Position numbers and translations under genes: made by a program. A model generated the notes under the pieces. The model saw only the letters and a program-made list of their open reading frames with translations, was not told the origin of the DNA and ran no database searches. DNA of 64,000 bases from JAKVBK01 sp022447275 (GTDB taxonomy: Bacteria > Pseudomonadota > Alphaproteobacteria > Rhodobacterales > Rhodobacteraceae): positions 1,550,001 to 1,614,000 of the forward strand of contig CP138932.1 in the NCBI GenBank assembly GCA_047125605.1. The letters are read 5' to 3'. This document shows positions 8,847 through 16,898 of the stretch, piece after piece; the stretch's first letter is position 1; the number at the start of each line of letters is the position of its first letter.

Positions 8847-9527
8847 TCAGGCGGCACTGTCCGGCCCCAATGGCGCGATCAAGCCGGGCCCAGAGGCGCG
8901 GTTTGAATTGACGGCCCTGTCCACACGGTGCCACGCAAACCGATCCTGCGGGGCGGGTTGCATCAGGCGCGCGGCCCCCTTGCCCTCTTCCCCCAGCCAT
9001 AGCGCAATCTGATCAGGCCCCAACGTGACCGGCATGCGGTGATGGATGGCAGACAAGGGATGTGTGCCGCTGCCTGTGGTGACGATGGCGCAGGTGGACA
9101 TGGGTGCATCCTGCGGCCCCCAATCCTGCCAGATACCTGCGAACAAAATCGGTGCCCTGTCGGCGGGCGCGATGTACCAGGGCAAGCGCCCCCCCTCTGC
9201 GTCTTTCGTCCATTCATAAAACCCCGTGGCCGGGATCACGCAACGCCGCGACCGGCATGCCGCGCGAAAGGCCGGTTTCTCTGCAATGGTCTCGGCCCTG
9301 GCATTGATCAACAGAGGGCCATCTGCCGGCTTTTTGTACCAGTGCGGAATGAAGCCCCAGCGCATGGGGCGCAAACGGCGCGCGCCCACCTCCGACACGG
9401 CCACAGACACTGTGTTTGTCGGGCAGATATTGAAAGACGGCGTATCTGGCAAATCGTTCGAGGGCGCAGCCTCGAACAGTTGGGCCATGGCATCGACAGG
9501 CAAGGTCAGGGCGAAACGTCCACACAT
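8847..9527 (-). CDS. yedK: SOS response-associated peptidase, HMCES/YedK family
   Basis: Protein of 226 residues that, by family knowledge, forms a covalent thiazolidine link with abasic sites in single-stranded DNA and shields them from cleavage. The catalytic Cys2 is exposed after Met removal (MCGRFAL). Further conserved elements are PTNTVSVAV, the RWGFIPHW strand, INARAETI (Asn of the active site) near residues 74-81, the Glu in PATGFYEW and the His in IHHRMPV. The gene is convergent with gph with no gap between stops. I found no clear LexA box upstream, so SOS control is not shown here. Confidence 0.92.
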   Translation of the reverse strand: MCGRFALTLPVDAMAQLFEAAPSNDLPDTPSFNICPTNTVSVAVSEVGARRLRPMRWGFIPHWYKKPADGPLLINARAETIAEKPAFRAACRSRRCVIPATGFYEWTKDAEGGRLPWYIAPADRAPILFAGIWQDWGPQDAPMSTCAIVTTGSGTHPLSAIHHRMPVTLGPDQIALWLGEEGKGAARLMQPAPQDRFAWHRVDRAVNSNRASGPGLIAPLGPDSAA

Positions 9528-9647
9528 GGGCCAAGTTTAGCGCCATGACCGCCCGCCACCAGCCCCATGACCTTTGCAGAGCCGCCCTGGAACGGCACGC
9601 GCCCATATTGCACGGGAGGCCCGTAGGTGGCCCGCGCAGCCAGCCAC

Positions 9648-9674
9648 AAAAAAGGCGCCCCGAAGGGCGCCTTT
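9648..9674 (-). terminator. Rho-independent terminator of the 5'-nucleotidase gene
   Basis: Read on the minus strand: stem AAAGGCGCCC with GGGCGCCTTT, loop TTCG, ending in a run of six T. It begins 25 bp after the nucleotidase stop. This is a textbook intrinsic terminator. Confidence 0.9.
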
Positions 9675-9699
9675 CTCAATGTTCACAGATGCGTTCCGC

Positions 9700-11295
9700 T
9701 TACTTTGCTGTAATGCGGCCATCCAGCATCGGGGTGTAGGCGCCGTTGGCAGCAAGGAAATCTGCCACGACAAGCTCAAGGCCCGGGCCGAAATCATATG
9801 CGTTCATGCCATTGGTCGAGAACATCTTGTAGCCGTCGCCACCGCCGCGCATGTAGTTGTTGGAAACCACGCCATAGACCTTGTCCATCTCGATCGGGGC
9901 AAACCCGTCCCCATCAGCGACCATCACGTCCGAGACACGGGCGCCCGGCTCTGCAGCGCCATCAAAGGTGTACTTCATGCCCGCAACCTGCGGGAAACGG
10001 CCCGCGCCATCGGCCAGACGGGACACCCCGTTTTCCAGCGCCGCGATCACATCCGCACCGGTAAGCTCGAACGTGGCCAGCGTGTTCTGGAACGGCAGCA
10101 CGGTCAGCACCTCGCCCATGGTCACTTCACCGGCGTCGATCGAGGCCCGCAAACCGCCGCCGTTTTGGATGGCGATCTGGATGCCCTGATCCTTCACGCG
10201 GTCCAGCATGGCATCTGCCACGAGGTTACCCATCTCGCATTCGCGCGCCCGGCAATTCGCCCGGTCGCCGTCGATCGGCGCAGTGGTTTCAGCCACAACG
10301 CGCGCTTTCAGCTCTTCGATCGGGCCTGCCAGCTCCGCAACGCGGGCTTCAAGGGCTGCATCCTTGGCGATTTCGGGGCCGACAAGGATGGTGTCCCCAC
10401 CGGCATAGACGAGGTTGCCCGCATCATCGAAAGTCAGCTCAAGGTGGCCAAGATACTTGGAATAGGCATAGGCCTGCACGACCGGCACCAGCGTGCCGTC
10501 TTCCTGGCTGGCAAATGTAGGATAGGCGCCAGCGCGCTTGGGGTTCGAGGCCGATAGGAAGGTGTGGGAATGCCCCCCCACCACAGCGTCGAGGCCAGGC
10601 ACTGCGGCTGCAATTTCAAGATCCTTGCGCAGGCCCACATGGGTCAGGGCGATGATCTTGTTGACGCCCATGGCCTCAAGTTCAGCCACATCGGCAGCAA
10701 TCGCGTCGATCTCATCCTGGAAGGTGACATTCGGGCCAGGGCTGGAGGTTTCAGCCGTGTCCGTGGCCAGGGCCGAAACGATCCCGATCTTTTCGCCGCC
10801 CACTTCCAGCACAACGGTCGAGGAGACCTTGTCGCGCAGCAGGTCGGATGCGGACAGATCAAGGTTGCCCGAGATCACCGGGAAGGACACTTTGTCGATG
10901 AATGCCGACAGCGCTTCGGGCCCGTCATCGAACTCGTGGTTGCCAACGGCCATGGCATCGAACCCGATCGCTTCCATCATCTCCGCTTCCACGTCACCTT
11001 TGTAGGTGGTGTACATCAGCGAGCCTTGGAACTGGTCACCCGCATCGAGTGTCACCACATTCTCGCCTGCCAACTCGCTACGCTTGGCATCGATCAGAGT
11101 CTTGAGGCGGGCCACACCGCCAAAGCACTTGCCTTCTGCGTCATCCTCTGCTCCGCAGGTACCATCGAACCGGCTGATGGGCTCGATCCGGCTGTGCAAA
11201 TCATTGATGTGAAGAACATGCAGCGTGTATTCTGCCTGCGCCATGCCCGCCGACACGGCCAGCGCGGCAGCCGCGCCCAAGAAACGATGGATCAT
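9700..11295 (-). CDS. Periplasmic 5'-nucleotidase / metallophosphoesterase (UshA-like)
   Basis: Secreted nucleotide phosphatase of 531 residues that would release phosphate and nucleosides from extracellular nucleotides. A signal peptide (FLGAAAALAVSAGMAQA) is followed by the calcineurin-like dimetal domain: HINDLHSRIEP (Asp, His), DAGDQFQGS, the GNHEFDDG signature, LTHVG and GGHSHTFL. The C-terminal 5-nucleotidase domain has NGGGLRASI, the substrate-binding loop with NTLATFELTG, and NNYMRGGGDGY. The ATG at 11295 is preceded by GGGGAG; an upstream in-frame start would precede the signal peptide without purpose. It is monocistronic, ending in a strong terminator. A broader bisphosphatase role is possible. 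Confidence 0.9.
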   Translation of the reverse strand: MIHRFLGAAAALAVSAGMAQAEYTLHVLHINDLHSRIEPISRFDGTCGAEDDAEGKCFGGVARLKTLIDAKRSELAGENVVTLDAGDQFQGSLMYTTYKGDVEAEMMEAIGFDAMAVGNHEFDDGPEALSAFIDKVSFPVISGNLDLSASDLLRDKVSSTVVLEVGGEKIGIVSALATDTAETSSPGPNVTFQDEIDAIAADVAELEAMGVNKIIALTHVGLRKDLEIAAAVPGLDAVVGGHSHTFLSASNPKRAGAYPTFASQEDGTLVPVVQAYAYSKYLGHLELTFDDAGNLVYAGGDTILVGPEIAKDAALEARVAELAGPIEELKARVVAETTAPIDGDRANCRARECEMGNLVADAMLDRVKDQGIQIAIQNGGGLRASIDAGEVTMGEVLTVLPFQNTLATFELTGADVIAALENGVSRLADGAGRFPQVAGMKYTFDGAAEPGARVSDVMVADGDGFAPIEMDKVYGVVSNNYMRGGGDGYKMFSTNGMNAYDFGPGLELVVADFLAANGAYTPMLDGRITAK

Positions 11296-11442
11296 ACCGG
11301 AAACTCCCCAGTGGATATGCACGCCCCTCTGGCGCACTTTTTCTATGCGGACAGATTAGCCCTGCAAATGTGACAGGGAAAGCACCGATATTGCGCAACA
11401 CGCCACCTTGACGCGGCGAGGCGCATCTTGCACACGCACAGC

Positions 11443-11781
11443 ATGCTGATCTTCAAGATTTTCCGCCGTTCCGAATGGGATGCCTTCCAGAAAGCGGGAC
11501 AGACCGCAGGTGCGCCTGTCGATCTGGCCGATGGGTACATCCATTTTTCCACCGCTGAACAGGTGACGGAAACCGCCTCTAAACATTTCAGTGAAGAAAG
11601 CGATCTGGTTTTGGTGGCCTGCGCCGCGCAGCGCATGGAATCAGACCTGAAATGGGAAACCTCGCGCGCGGGGGCTTTGTTTCCCCATCTGTACCGGGAG
11701 CTGACCTTGCAGGACGTGGTCTGGGATAAATCCCTTCCCCTGGGCGCAACCGGCCACATCTTTCCCGAAGGCGTGGTATGA
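11443..11781 (+). CDS. DUF952 family protein
   Basis: Small cytoplasmic protein of 112 residues (from the ATG at 11443) belonging to DUF952. Recognisable elements are the N-terminal IFKIFRRSEWDAF, the DGYIHFSTAEQVTETA motif near residues 32-47, and LYRELTLQDVVW near the C-terminus. The fold is related to the ADP-ribosyltransferase/Tpt1 group, but no activity is established. An upstream TTG would add five residues. Its stop overlaps the pyrD start as ATGA, implying translational coupling; the DUF952-pyrD pair is common in alphaproteobacteria. Confidence 0.9.
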   Translation: MLIFKIFRRSEWDAFQKAGQTAGAPVDLADGYIHFSTAEQVTETASKHFSEESDLVLVACAAQRMESDLKWETSRAGALFPHLYRELTLQDVVWDKSLPLGATGHIFPEGVV

Positions 11782-12836
11782 GCATGCTGGAGCGCACCGG
11801 GCTGGCAGCCCTGCGCCAGCTTGATCCTGAAACCGCCCACACCGTGGCGCTGCGCGCGTTGCGCATGGGATTGGCCCCCCTGCCCCGCCCCGTGCGTCAC
11901 GACGTATTGAAAACGCAGATTGCCGGGCTCGATCTGGCCAATCCCGTGGGCCTTGCTGCGGGCTTTGACAAAAACGGTGTGGCCATGCACGCGCTGGCCC
12001 GGGCCGGGCTCGGGTTTATCGAAGTCGGTGCCACAACGCCCCTGCCCCAGCCCGGCAATCCCAAACCCCGGCTGTTTCGCCTGCCCGAGGACAAGGCTGC
12101 GATCAATCGTTTCGGCTTCAACAATGACGGTATGGCGGCGATGGCGCGCCAATTGGAGAAGCGGCCCCGCAAAGCAGTTATCGGCCTGAACCTTGGCGCG
12201 AACAAAACAAGCCCTGACCGGGCGCAGGACTATGCGCGCGTGCTTGAGACCTGCGGCCCACATCTGGATTTCGCGACCGTAAATGTCTCGTCACCCAACA
12301 CCGAAAAACTGCGCGACCTGCAGGGACGGGCAGCCTTGGACAGCCTTCTGAGAGGTGTGCTGGCCGTGCGTGACGGGATGGAACATCCGATCCCCGTGTT
12401 TCTTAAGATCGCCCCGGACCTGTCTGCGCCAGAGCTGGATGATATTGCCGGCATCGCACTTGAACTGAAGCTGGACGCGGTGATCGCCACCAACACCACC
12501 CTCGATCGGGCGGGGCTGAAAAACGCGCATGCCCAGCAGGCGGGCGGGCTGTCGGGGACGCCGTTGTTCGAGAAATCCACCCGCATTCTGGCAGAGCTTT
12601 ATCGCCGCCTCGGCGATGCAGTACCGCTCATTGGCGTCGGGGGTATTGGTTCGGCCGAACAGGCCCGCATCAAGATCGAGGCCGGTGCCACCGCCGTGCA
12701 GCTTTACACGGCCCTGTCCTATCAGGGGTTGGGCCTTGTGACGCGCATCAATGCCGGGTTGCGGGATGCGGCGCAGGCGGCTGGCCTTTCCAACATTGCC
12801 CAGCTGCGCGGCACAGGCACACAGCACTGGACCTAA
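11778..12836 (+). CDS. pyrD: Dihydroorotate dehydrogenase (quinone), class 2
   Basis: Oxidises dihydroorotate to orotate in pyrimidine synthesis, passing electrons to the quinone pool; the N-terminal helices associate with the membrane. The 352-residue length and extended N-terminus identify class 2. Motifs seen are GLAAGFDKNG (FMN site), PQPGNPKPRLFRL, INRFGFNNDGM, the catalytic-Ser loop NVSSPNTEKLRDLQ, LKIAPDLS, ATNTT, GGLSGTPLF and IGVGGIGSAEQA. The gene overlaps the DUF952 gene by four bases. Nothing odd is visible. Confidence 0.96.
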   Translation: MSMLERTGLAALRQLDPETAHTVALRALRMGLAPLPRPVRHDVLKTQIAGLDLANPVGLAAGFDKNGVAMHALARAGLGFIEVGATTPLPQPGNPKPRLFRLPEDKAAINRFGFNNDGMAAMARQLEKRPRKAVIGLNLGANKTSPDRAQDYARVLETCGPHLDFATVNVSSPNTEKLRDLQGRAALDSLLRGVLAVRDGMEHPIPVFLKIAPDLSAPELDDIAGIALELKLDAVIATNTTLDRAGLKNAHAQQAGGLSGTPLFEKSTRILAELYRRLGDAVPLIGVGGIGSAEQARIKIEAGATAVQLYTALSYQGLGLVTRINAGLRDAAQAAGLSNIAQLRGTGTQHWT

Positions 12837-12992
12837 ACCAAAACGCGGCCCTCCCGCCCGGGCAATGCCGATCCCAATCGGCTTGCCCCGTTGGGCCACG
12901 CGCCCTGCTGGCGCAGGGCGCGGTTCCGCGCAGCGATGACGGCTTCCCTCTCGCACCTGCGCCCGCTACTGTCAGCCCAACGGAGGGTCTTC

Positions 12993-13694
12993 ATGCATAT
13001 CGGTATCTTGCAAACTGGCCACGCCCCGGCGGAACTCATCCCGAGCCTGGGCGACTATGACACCATGTTCCACAAGCTGCTGGAGGGTCAGGGGTTTGAT
13101 TTCAGCACATGGAATGTCGTGGATATGGAGTTTCCAAACTCGGTCCATGCAGCGGATGGCTGGCTCATCACGGGCTCCCGGCATGGGGTTTATGAAGATC
13201 ACATGTTCCTCGATCCGCTGATCCAATTCATTCAGGCAGCCTTTGCAGCCGAAGTGCCCATGGTAGGCATTTGTTTCGGACATCAGGCCATTGCAAAGGC
13301 CATGGGCGGGACAGTCGAGAAGTTTGAAAAAGGCTGGTCTGTGGGCCGCCAAGGCTATCAGATGGCCGGTGAAGAGATCATCATGAACGCATGGCACCAG
13401 GATCAGGTAACAGTCAAACCCGCCCTTGCCACCCGCATCGCCAGCAACGGTTTTTGTGAAAATGCGGGCTTGCTCTATGGCAAGCGCGCCTTGTCCCTGC
13501 AGCCGCACCCTGAATTCGATGACACCATGCTGGAAGGGCTGATCACCTATCGGGGCAGCGCGCTGCCCGAAGACAGGCTACGCTATGTGAAATCACAACT
13601 CGGCCAGCGCAACGACAATCGCAGGATTGCGGCCACGATCGCCGACTTCTTCAAATCAGCCCACGCCGATACAACACAGGTCGTCGCATCATGA
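12993..13694 (+). CDS. Class I glutamine amidotransferase (GATase1)
   Basis: Stand-alone class I glutamine amidotransferase or gamma-glutamyl hydrolase-like enzyme of 233 residues. The nucleophile elbow GICFGHQAIAKAMGG supplies the catalytic Cys (about residue 93), and QPHPEFDD carries the His/Glu pair. The ATG at 12993 is preceded by CGGAGGG. The stop overlaps the following glutamine synthetase start as ATGA. That coupling points to a gamma-glutamylation route: the synthetase would attach glutamate to an amine, and this enzyme could cleave a gamma-glutamyl bond as PuuD does. It is not a close copy of E. coli PuuD, so the substrate is inferred. Confidence 0.8.
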   Translation: MHIGILQTGHAPAELIPSLGDYDTMFHKLLEGQGFDFSTWNVVDMEFPNSVHAADGWLITGSRHGVYEDHMFLDPLIQFIQAAFAAEVPMVGICFGHQAIAKAMGGTVEKFEKGWSVGRQGYQMAGEEIIMNAWHQDQVTVKPALATRIASNGFCENAGLLYGKRALSLQPHPEFDDTMLEGLITYRGSALPEDRLRYVKSQLGQRNDNRRIAATIADFFKSAHADTTQVVAS

Positions 13695-15046
13695 CACTTC
13701 TCGAACAACTTCCCCCCGCCGCCCAGACCTACCTTGATGGTCGCCGCCTCGATGAGGTGGAATGCGTGGTCGCGGATCTGGCCGGGATTGCGCGCGGCAA
13801 GGCGATGCCGGCTTCAAAGTTTGCGCGGCAAAGCCACTTCTACCTGCCAGATTCGATCTTTTTGCAGACGATTACCGGAGATTGGGCCGATGTTGAGGGG
13901 CGCGCCTTTACGGAGCCTGACATGGTCTGCGTGCCCGACCTCTCAACCGCGACGGCCGCACCCTGGACCGCCGACTGGACGATCCAGGTCATCCACGACA
14001 TCCAGCAGCATGATGGCAGCCCCGTGCCCTATGCCCCACGCAATGTTCTGCGCGCGGTGATTGCCCAATACCACGCGCTTGGGCTCGAGCCGATCGTGGC
14101 CCCGGAGATGGAATTCTACCTGGTCGCGCCGAACACGGATCCGGGCAAGCCGATCGAGCCGCCGATGGGGCGCTCCGGACGGCCTGCGGTGTCGCGCCAG
14201 GCCTATTCCCTCTCGGCGATTGACGAGTATGGCCCTGTCATCGACGACATCTACGATTTTGCCGAGGCACAAGGCTTCGAGATCGACGGCATCCTGCAGG
14301 AAGGCGGCGCCGGCCAGATCGAGTTGAACCTCGCCCACGGAGACCCGGTGCGACTGGCTGACGAGATCTTCTTTTTCAAACGCATGATCCGCGAAGCCGC
14401 CCTGCGCCATGACTGCTACGCCACCTTCATGGCCAAGCCCATCGAGGCCGAGCCCGGTTCAGCCATGCATATCCACCACTCGGTGGTTGATAGAGAAACC
14501 GGGGCCAACATTTTCTCGGACGCGCAGGGCAACGAGACCGAGCGCTTTCATCACTATATCGGTGGCCTGCAAAAGCACATGCCGGCCGCAACTGCCCTCA
14601 TGGCCCCCTATGTGAACAGCTATCGCCGCTACGTGCCTGATCTTGCCGCACCGATCAATCTGGCTTGGGGGCGTGACAACCGCACCACCGGCCTGCGGGT
14701 GCCTGTGTCTGGCCCGGAGGCGCGCCGCATCGAAAACCGGCTGGCGGGGATGGACTGCAATCCCTATCTCGCCATCGCCGCCTCGCTAACCTGCGGCCTG
14801 TTGGGCATGCAGCAGCAAACGGCCCCGACCGCAGAATATGTGGGCGATGCCTATGAAAGCGGGGCAGATGATATCCCCCGCACATTCGGCGCAGCACTCG
14901 GACTTTTTGCCGAGGCCGAGGATTTGCACAAAGTGCTCGGGGAAGATTTCTGCAAGGTTTACAGCACGGTCAAAGGTCTGGAATATCAGGAGTTTCTGCA
15001 GGTTATCAGCCCGTGGGAACGCCAGCACCTGCTCACCAACGTGTGA
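13691..15046 (+). CDS. puuA: Glutamine synthetase family protein, gamma-glutamyl-polyamine synthetase type
   Basis: ATP-dependent ligase of 451 residues with the full glutamine synthetase catalytic domain. Visible motifs are the metal-binding EMEFYLV near residue 138, GGAGQIELNLAHGDP (metal Glu) near residues 208-222, AMHIHHSVVD (ATP/metal His), NRTTGLRVP and ENRLAGMDCNPYLAIAASLTCG. The N-terminal FYLPDSIFLQTITGDWAD resembles PuuA-type glutamate-putrescine ligases more than GlnA. There is no adenylylation-loop Tyr typical of GlnA-I at the C-terminus that I can identify. Overlap with the amidotransferase and a polyamine transporter in the same window support polyamine catabolism, but other amines are possible. 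Confidence 0.8.
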   Translation: MTLLEQLPPAAQTYLDGRRLDEVECVVADLAGIARGKAMPASKFARQSHFYLPDSIFLQTITGDWADVEGRAFTEPDMVCVPDLSTATAAPWTADWTIQVIHDIQQHDGSPVPYAPRNVLRAVIAQYHALGLEPIVAPEMEFYLVAPNTDPGKPIEPPMGRSGRPAVSRQAYSLSAIDEYGPVIDDIYDFAEAQGFEIDGILQEGGAGQIELNLAHGDPVRLADEIFFFKRMIREAALRHDCYATFMAKPIEAEPGSAMHIHHSVVDRETGANIFSDAQGNETERFHHYIGGLQKHMPAATALMAPYVNSYRRYVPDLAAPINLAWGRDNRTTGLRVPVSGPEARRIENRLAGMDCNPYLAIAASLTCGLLGMQQQTAPTAEYVGDAYESGADDIPRTFGAALGLFAEAEDLHKVLGEDFCKVYSTVKGLEYQEFLQVISPWERQHLLTNV

Positions 15047-15304
15047 CCCCCGGCAAGCCGCGAGCGTGTTGACTAAACGCAGACGGGCTTTGGCCCGAAC
15101 GGGGCGACTGGGCGCGGGCTGAAGGGCAATCAGAGGGTTGGGAAACCTCCGGCCTCAGATGTCATGGCACCTGCATATGCGGCGGCGGCAAGGCCACCAT
15201 GCACTCGCCGACGGCAGCGGCCTCTACAGCCGGGTGCCGCCACAGGATCGGACAGCAGACCGGGCGCTATGCAGATCGGGCGTGGCGCGCGAAACTGGCC
15301 GGGC

Positions 15305-15862
15305 CTACTTGCCCATCCGTGCAAGTTTTGCCTGAAGTTCGGCCAATTCACGCTTGATATCGTTGAGATCATCTCCGCTGTCGCTCGGCTCCGGCGTGGC
15401 GGATCCGGGCGCGCCCCAGCTGCCGGACATGCCGCCCGTCATCGCCTTGAGGAACATTTCCTGCTGCGCCTTCATCGCCTCATAGCCGGGCATGGTCGAC
15501 ATGGGATTCATCTTCTCCATGTTTTCCATCATTTTCGACTGTCCGTCGCGCAGCATCTCAAAGGATGCCGCCAGGAATTGCGGCACAACCGAGCCAACCT
15601 GACCCGTGTAGCTGCGTACCAGATCTGTCAGCACATTGGTGGGCAGAACGTTGTCGCCGCGGCTTTCGTGTTCGGCAATGATCTGCAAAAGGTACTGGCG
15701 GGTAAGGTCATCGCCTGACTTCAGATCCACGATCTGCACTTCCCGTCCGGCCCGGATGAACCCCGCAATATCCTCCAGCGTGACGTAATCGCTGGTTTCG
15801 GTGTTGTAGAGCCTCCGGCTGGCATAGCGCTTGATCAAGAGCGGTTTGTCTGTCTCTGCCAC
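15305..15862 (-). CDS. phaR: Polyhydroxyalkanoate synthesis repressor PhaR
   Basis: DNA- and PHA-binding repressor of 185 residues. The N-terminal PHB/PHA-accumulation DNA-binding domain is visible as IKRYASRRLYNTETSDYVTLEDI (split here: IKRYASRRLYNT then SDYVTLEDI), followed by the PHB_acc domain with LLQIIAEHESRG and QFLAASFEMLRDGQ. A Met-rich segment (NMEKMNPMSTM) and an acidic coiled C-terminus complete it. I chose the GTG at 15862, which has GGAGG nine bases upstream; upstream in-frame sequence is not protein-like. Two CTGC-N3-GCAA type boxes just upstream suggest autoregulation. It is convergent with the glutamine synthetase gene. Confidence 0.9.
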   Translation of the reverse strand: MAETDKPLLIKRYASRRLYNTETSDYVTLEDIAGFIRAGREVQIVDLKSGDDLTRQYLLQIIAEHESRGDNVLPTNVLTDLVRSYTGQVGSVVPQFLAASFEMLRDGQSKMMENMEKMNPMSTMPGYEAMKAQQEMFLKAMTGGMSGSWGAPGSATPEPSDSGDDLNDIKRELAELQAKLARMGK

Positions 15863-15877
15863 GCGGCGTCCTCCCTG

Positions 15878-15888
15878 CTGCGGTGCAA
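15878..15888. promoter_or_regulatory. Probable PhaR operator upstream of phaR
   Basis: CTGC-GGT-GCAA, one mismatch from the CTGC-N3/4-GCAG sequence bound by PhaR in Paracoccus and Rhodobacter. It lies 16 bp upstream of the phaR start. Confidence 0.6.
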
Positions 15889-15933
15889 CACACGCTAGGA
15901 CACTGTCGCCGAAATGAAAAGCGCTTTGCCCAG

Positions 15934-15944
15934 TTGCGGTGCAG
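15934..15944. promoter_or_regulatory. Second probable PhaR operator upstream of phaR
   Basis: TTGC-GGT-GCAG, again one mismatch from the consensus, 56 bp from the first box. Two boxes in tandem fit cooperative autoregulation. Confidence 0.6.
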
Positions 15945-16123
15945 AAAGAAAACCGCTGGGCCTGACAGGGACGCAGGGCCATGCGCGGCAAACTGTGAGG
16001 CGCAAAGTGCCAACGGCCCGATTGGGGAGGCCCAATCCGTGCGTGCAATGCCGCAAAAGCGGCTGATCCGACCTCTGCGGCCCTGCGGCCCGCCCGGAGC
16101 GGTTTCAGAAGGATCCGCGCATG

Positions 16124-16158
16124 AAAAAAGGACGTGTCCGGGAGAGAACACGTCCTTT
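16124..16158 (-). terminator. Rho-independent terminator of the phasin gene
   Basis: On the minus strand an 11-bp stem (AAAGGACGTGT with ACACGTCCTTT) ends in a T-run, 50 bp after the phasin stop. It isolates phaP from phaR. Confidence 0.88.
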
Positions 16159-16207
16159 CCTGTTTGCGCCCTAAAGGGAGAGGGGGGCGCAAATTCGATG
16201 GCTTGCC

Positions 16208-16654
16208 TTACTTGGCAGTTGCCTTCTTGGCAGCAGCAGTCACCTCGGTGGTGGCCTTCTTGACAGCGGCAGTGGCGTCTTCGGAGAAGTCCTTGCCGGC
16301 GGCGAGCATCAGCTCGACGGTTTCCATCTGCACTTTCTTGGCAACCTCAGCGTAGGAAGCCATGTGCTCGGCAACCAGCTCTGCCTGCGAGGAGGCAAAA
16401 TCGGTCATTGCTTTGGTGTAGTCGGTCGGCTCGTCCTTCACCTTGGCCATTTCGCCAAACTTGGACAGCGTGTCTTTGGTGAACTTTGCGGACAGCTCGG
16501 TGGACTTCTCAGCTGCCTCAAGGGCCACTTTCGACATCTTCTCGGCCAGTGCGGCCTGAGTTTTGAACGCGTCCTGCATGGCGGTCGCGTCGATCGGGAA
16601 CGATGCCATCATTTCCTGCATCATCTTGGTCATGTCGTTGGTCTTGGTAGCCAT
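16208..16654 (-). CDS. phaP: Phasin, PHA granule-associated protein
   Basis: Amphipathic helical protein of 148 residues that coats polyhydroxyalkanoate granules. Composition is Ala/Lys/Glu/Met rich with no cysteine; long helices are predicted from heptad-like patterns such as MQDAFKTQAALAEKMSKVAL and VAEHMASYAEVAKKV. The C-terminus is an Ala/Lys repeat (AAVKKATTEVTAAAKKATAK), typical of phasins from Rhodobacteraceae. It lies between phaR and phaC on the same strand but has its own promoter region containing two PhaR boxes and its own terminator, consistent with strong, PHA-responsive expression. Confidence 0.92.
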   Translation of the reverse strand: MATKTNDMTKMMQEMMASFPIDATAMQDAFKTQAALAEKMSKVALEAAEKSTELSAKFTKDTLSKFGEMAKVKDEPTDYTKAMTDFASSQAELVAEHMASYAEVAKKVQMETVELMLAAGKDFSEDATAAVKKATTEVTAAAKKATAK

Positions 16655-16726
16655 TGGTCTAATCTCCGTATTTCGGTGGGTCCCGCTAGGGACTGACCCA
16701 GCGCTTATGTGGACAATATCTACACG

Positions 16727-16737
16727 CTGCAGCGCAG
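16727..16737. promoter_or_regulatory. PhaR operator upstream of phaP (distal to start by 72 bp)
   Basis: Exact CTGC-AGC-GCAG, matching the known PhaR recognition pattern, in the phasin promoter region. Confidence 0.75.
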
Positions 16738-16752
16738 CATTTCAAGTTTTTT

Positions 16753-16763
16753 CTGCACCGCAG
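16753..16763. promoter_or_regulatory. Second PhaR operator upstream of phaP
   Basis: Exact CTGC-ACC-GCAG, 26 bp from the first box with an AT-rich segment between them. Pairing of two exact boxes at the phasin gene matches the strongest PhaR target in related bacteria. Confidence 0.75.
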
Positions 16764-16831
16764 CAAAAGACACCAGAGGGCCCAATCATATAAAATAAAT
16801 GAAAATATTCAGAGTATCTGCTTAATATGCC

Positions 16832-16864
16832 AAAATGCCGCACCCGCGATATGCGGATGCGGCA
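16832..16864 (-). terminator. Terminator of phaC
   Basis: On the minus strand TGCCGCATCCGC pairs with GCGGGTGCGGCA (one G-U) around a short loop and is followed by TTTTGG. It starts about 35 bp past the phaC stop. Confidence 0.75.
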
Positions 16865-16898
16865 TGACAATTTCTTTTGGGCAACTCGCGCGAAAGCG

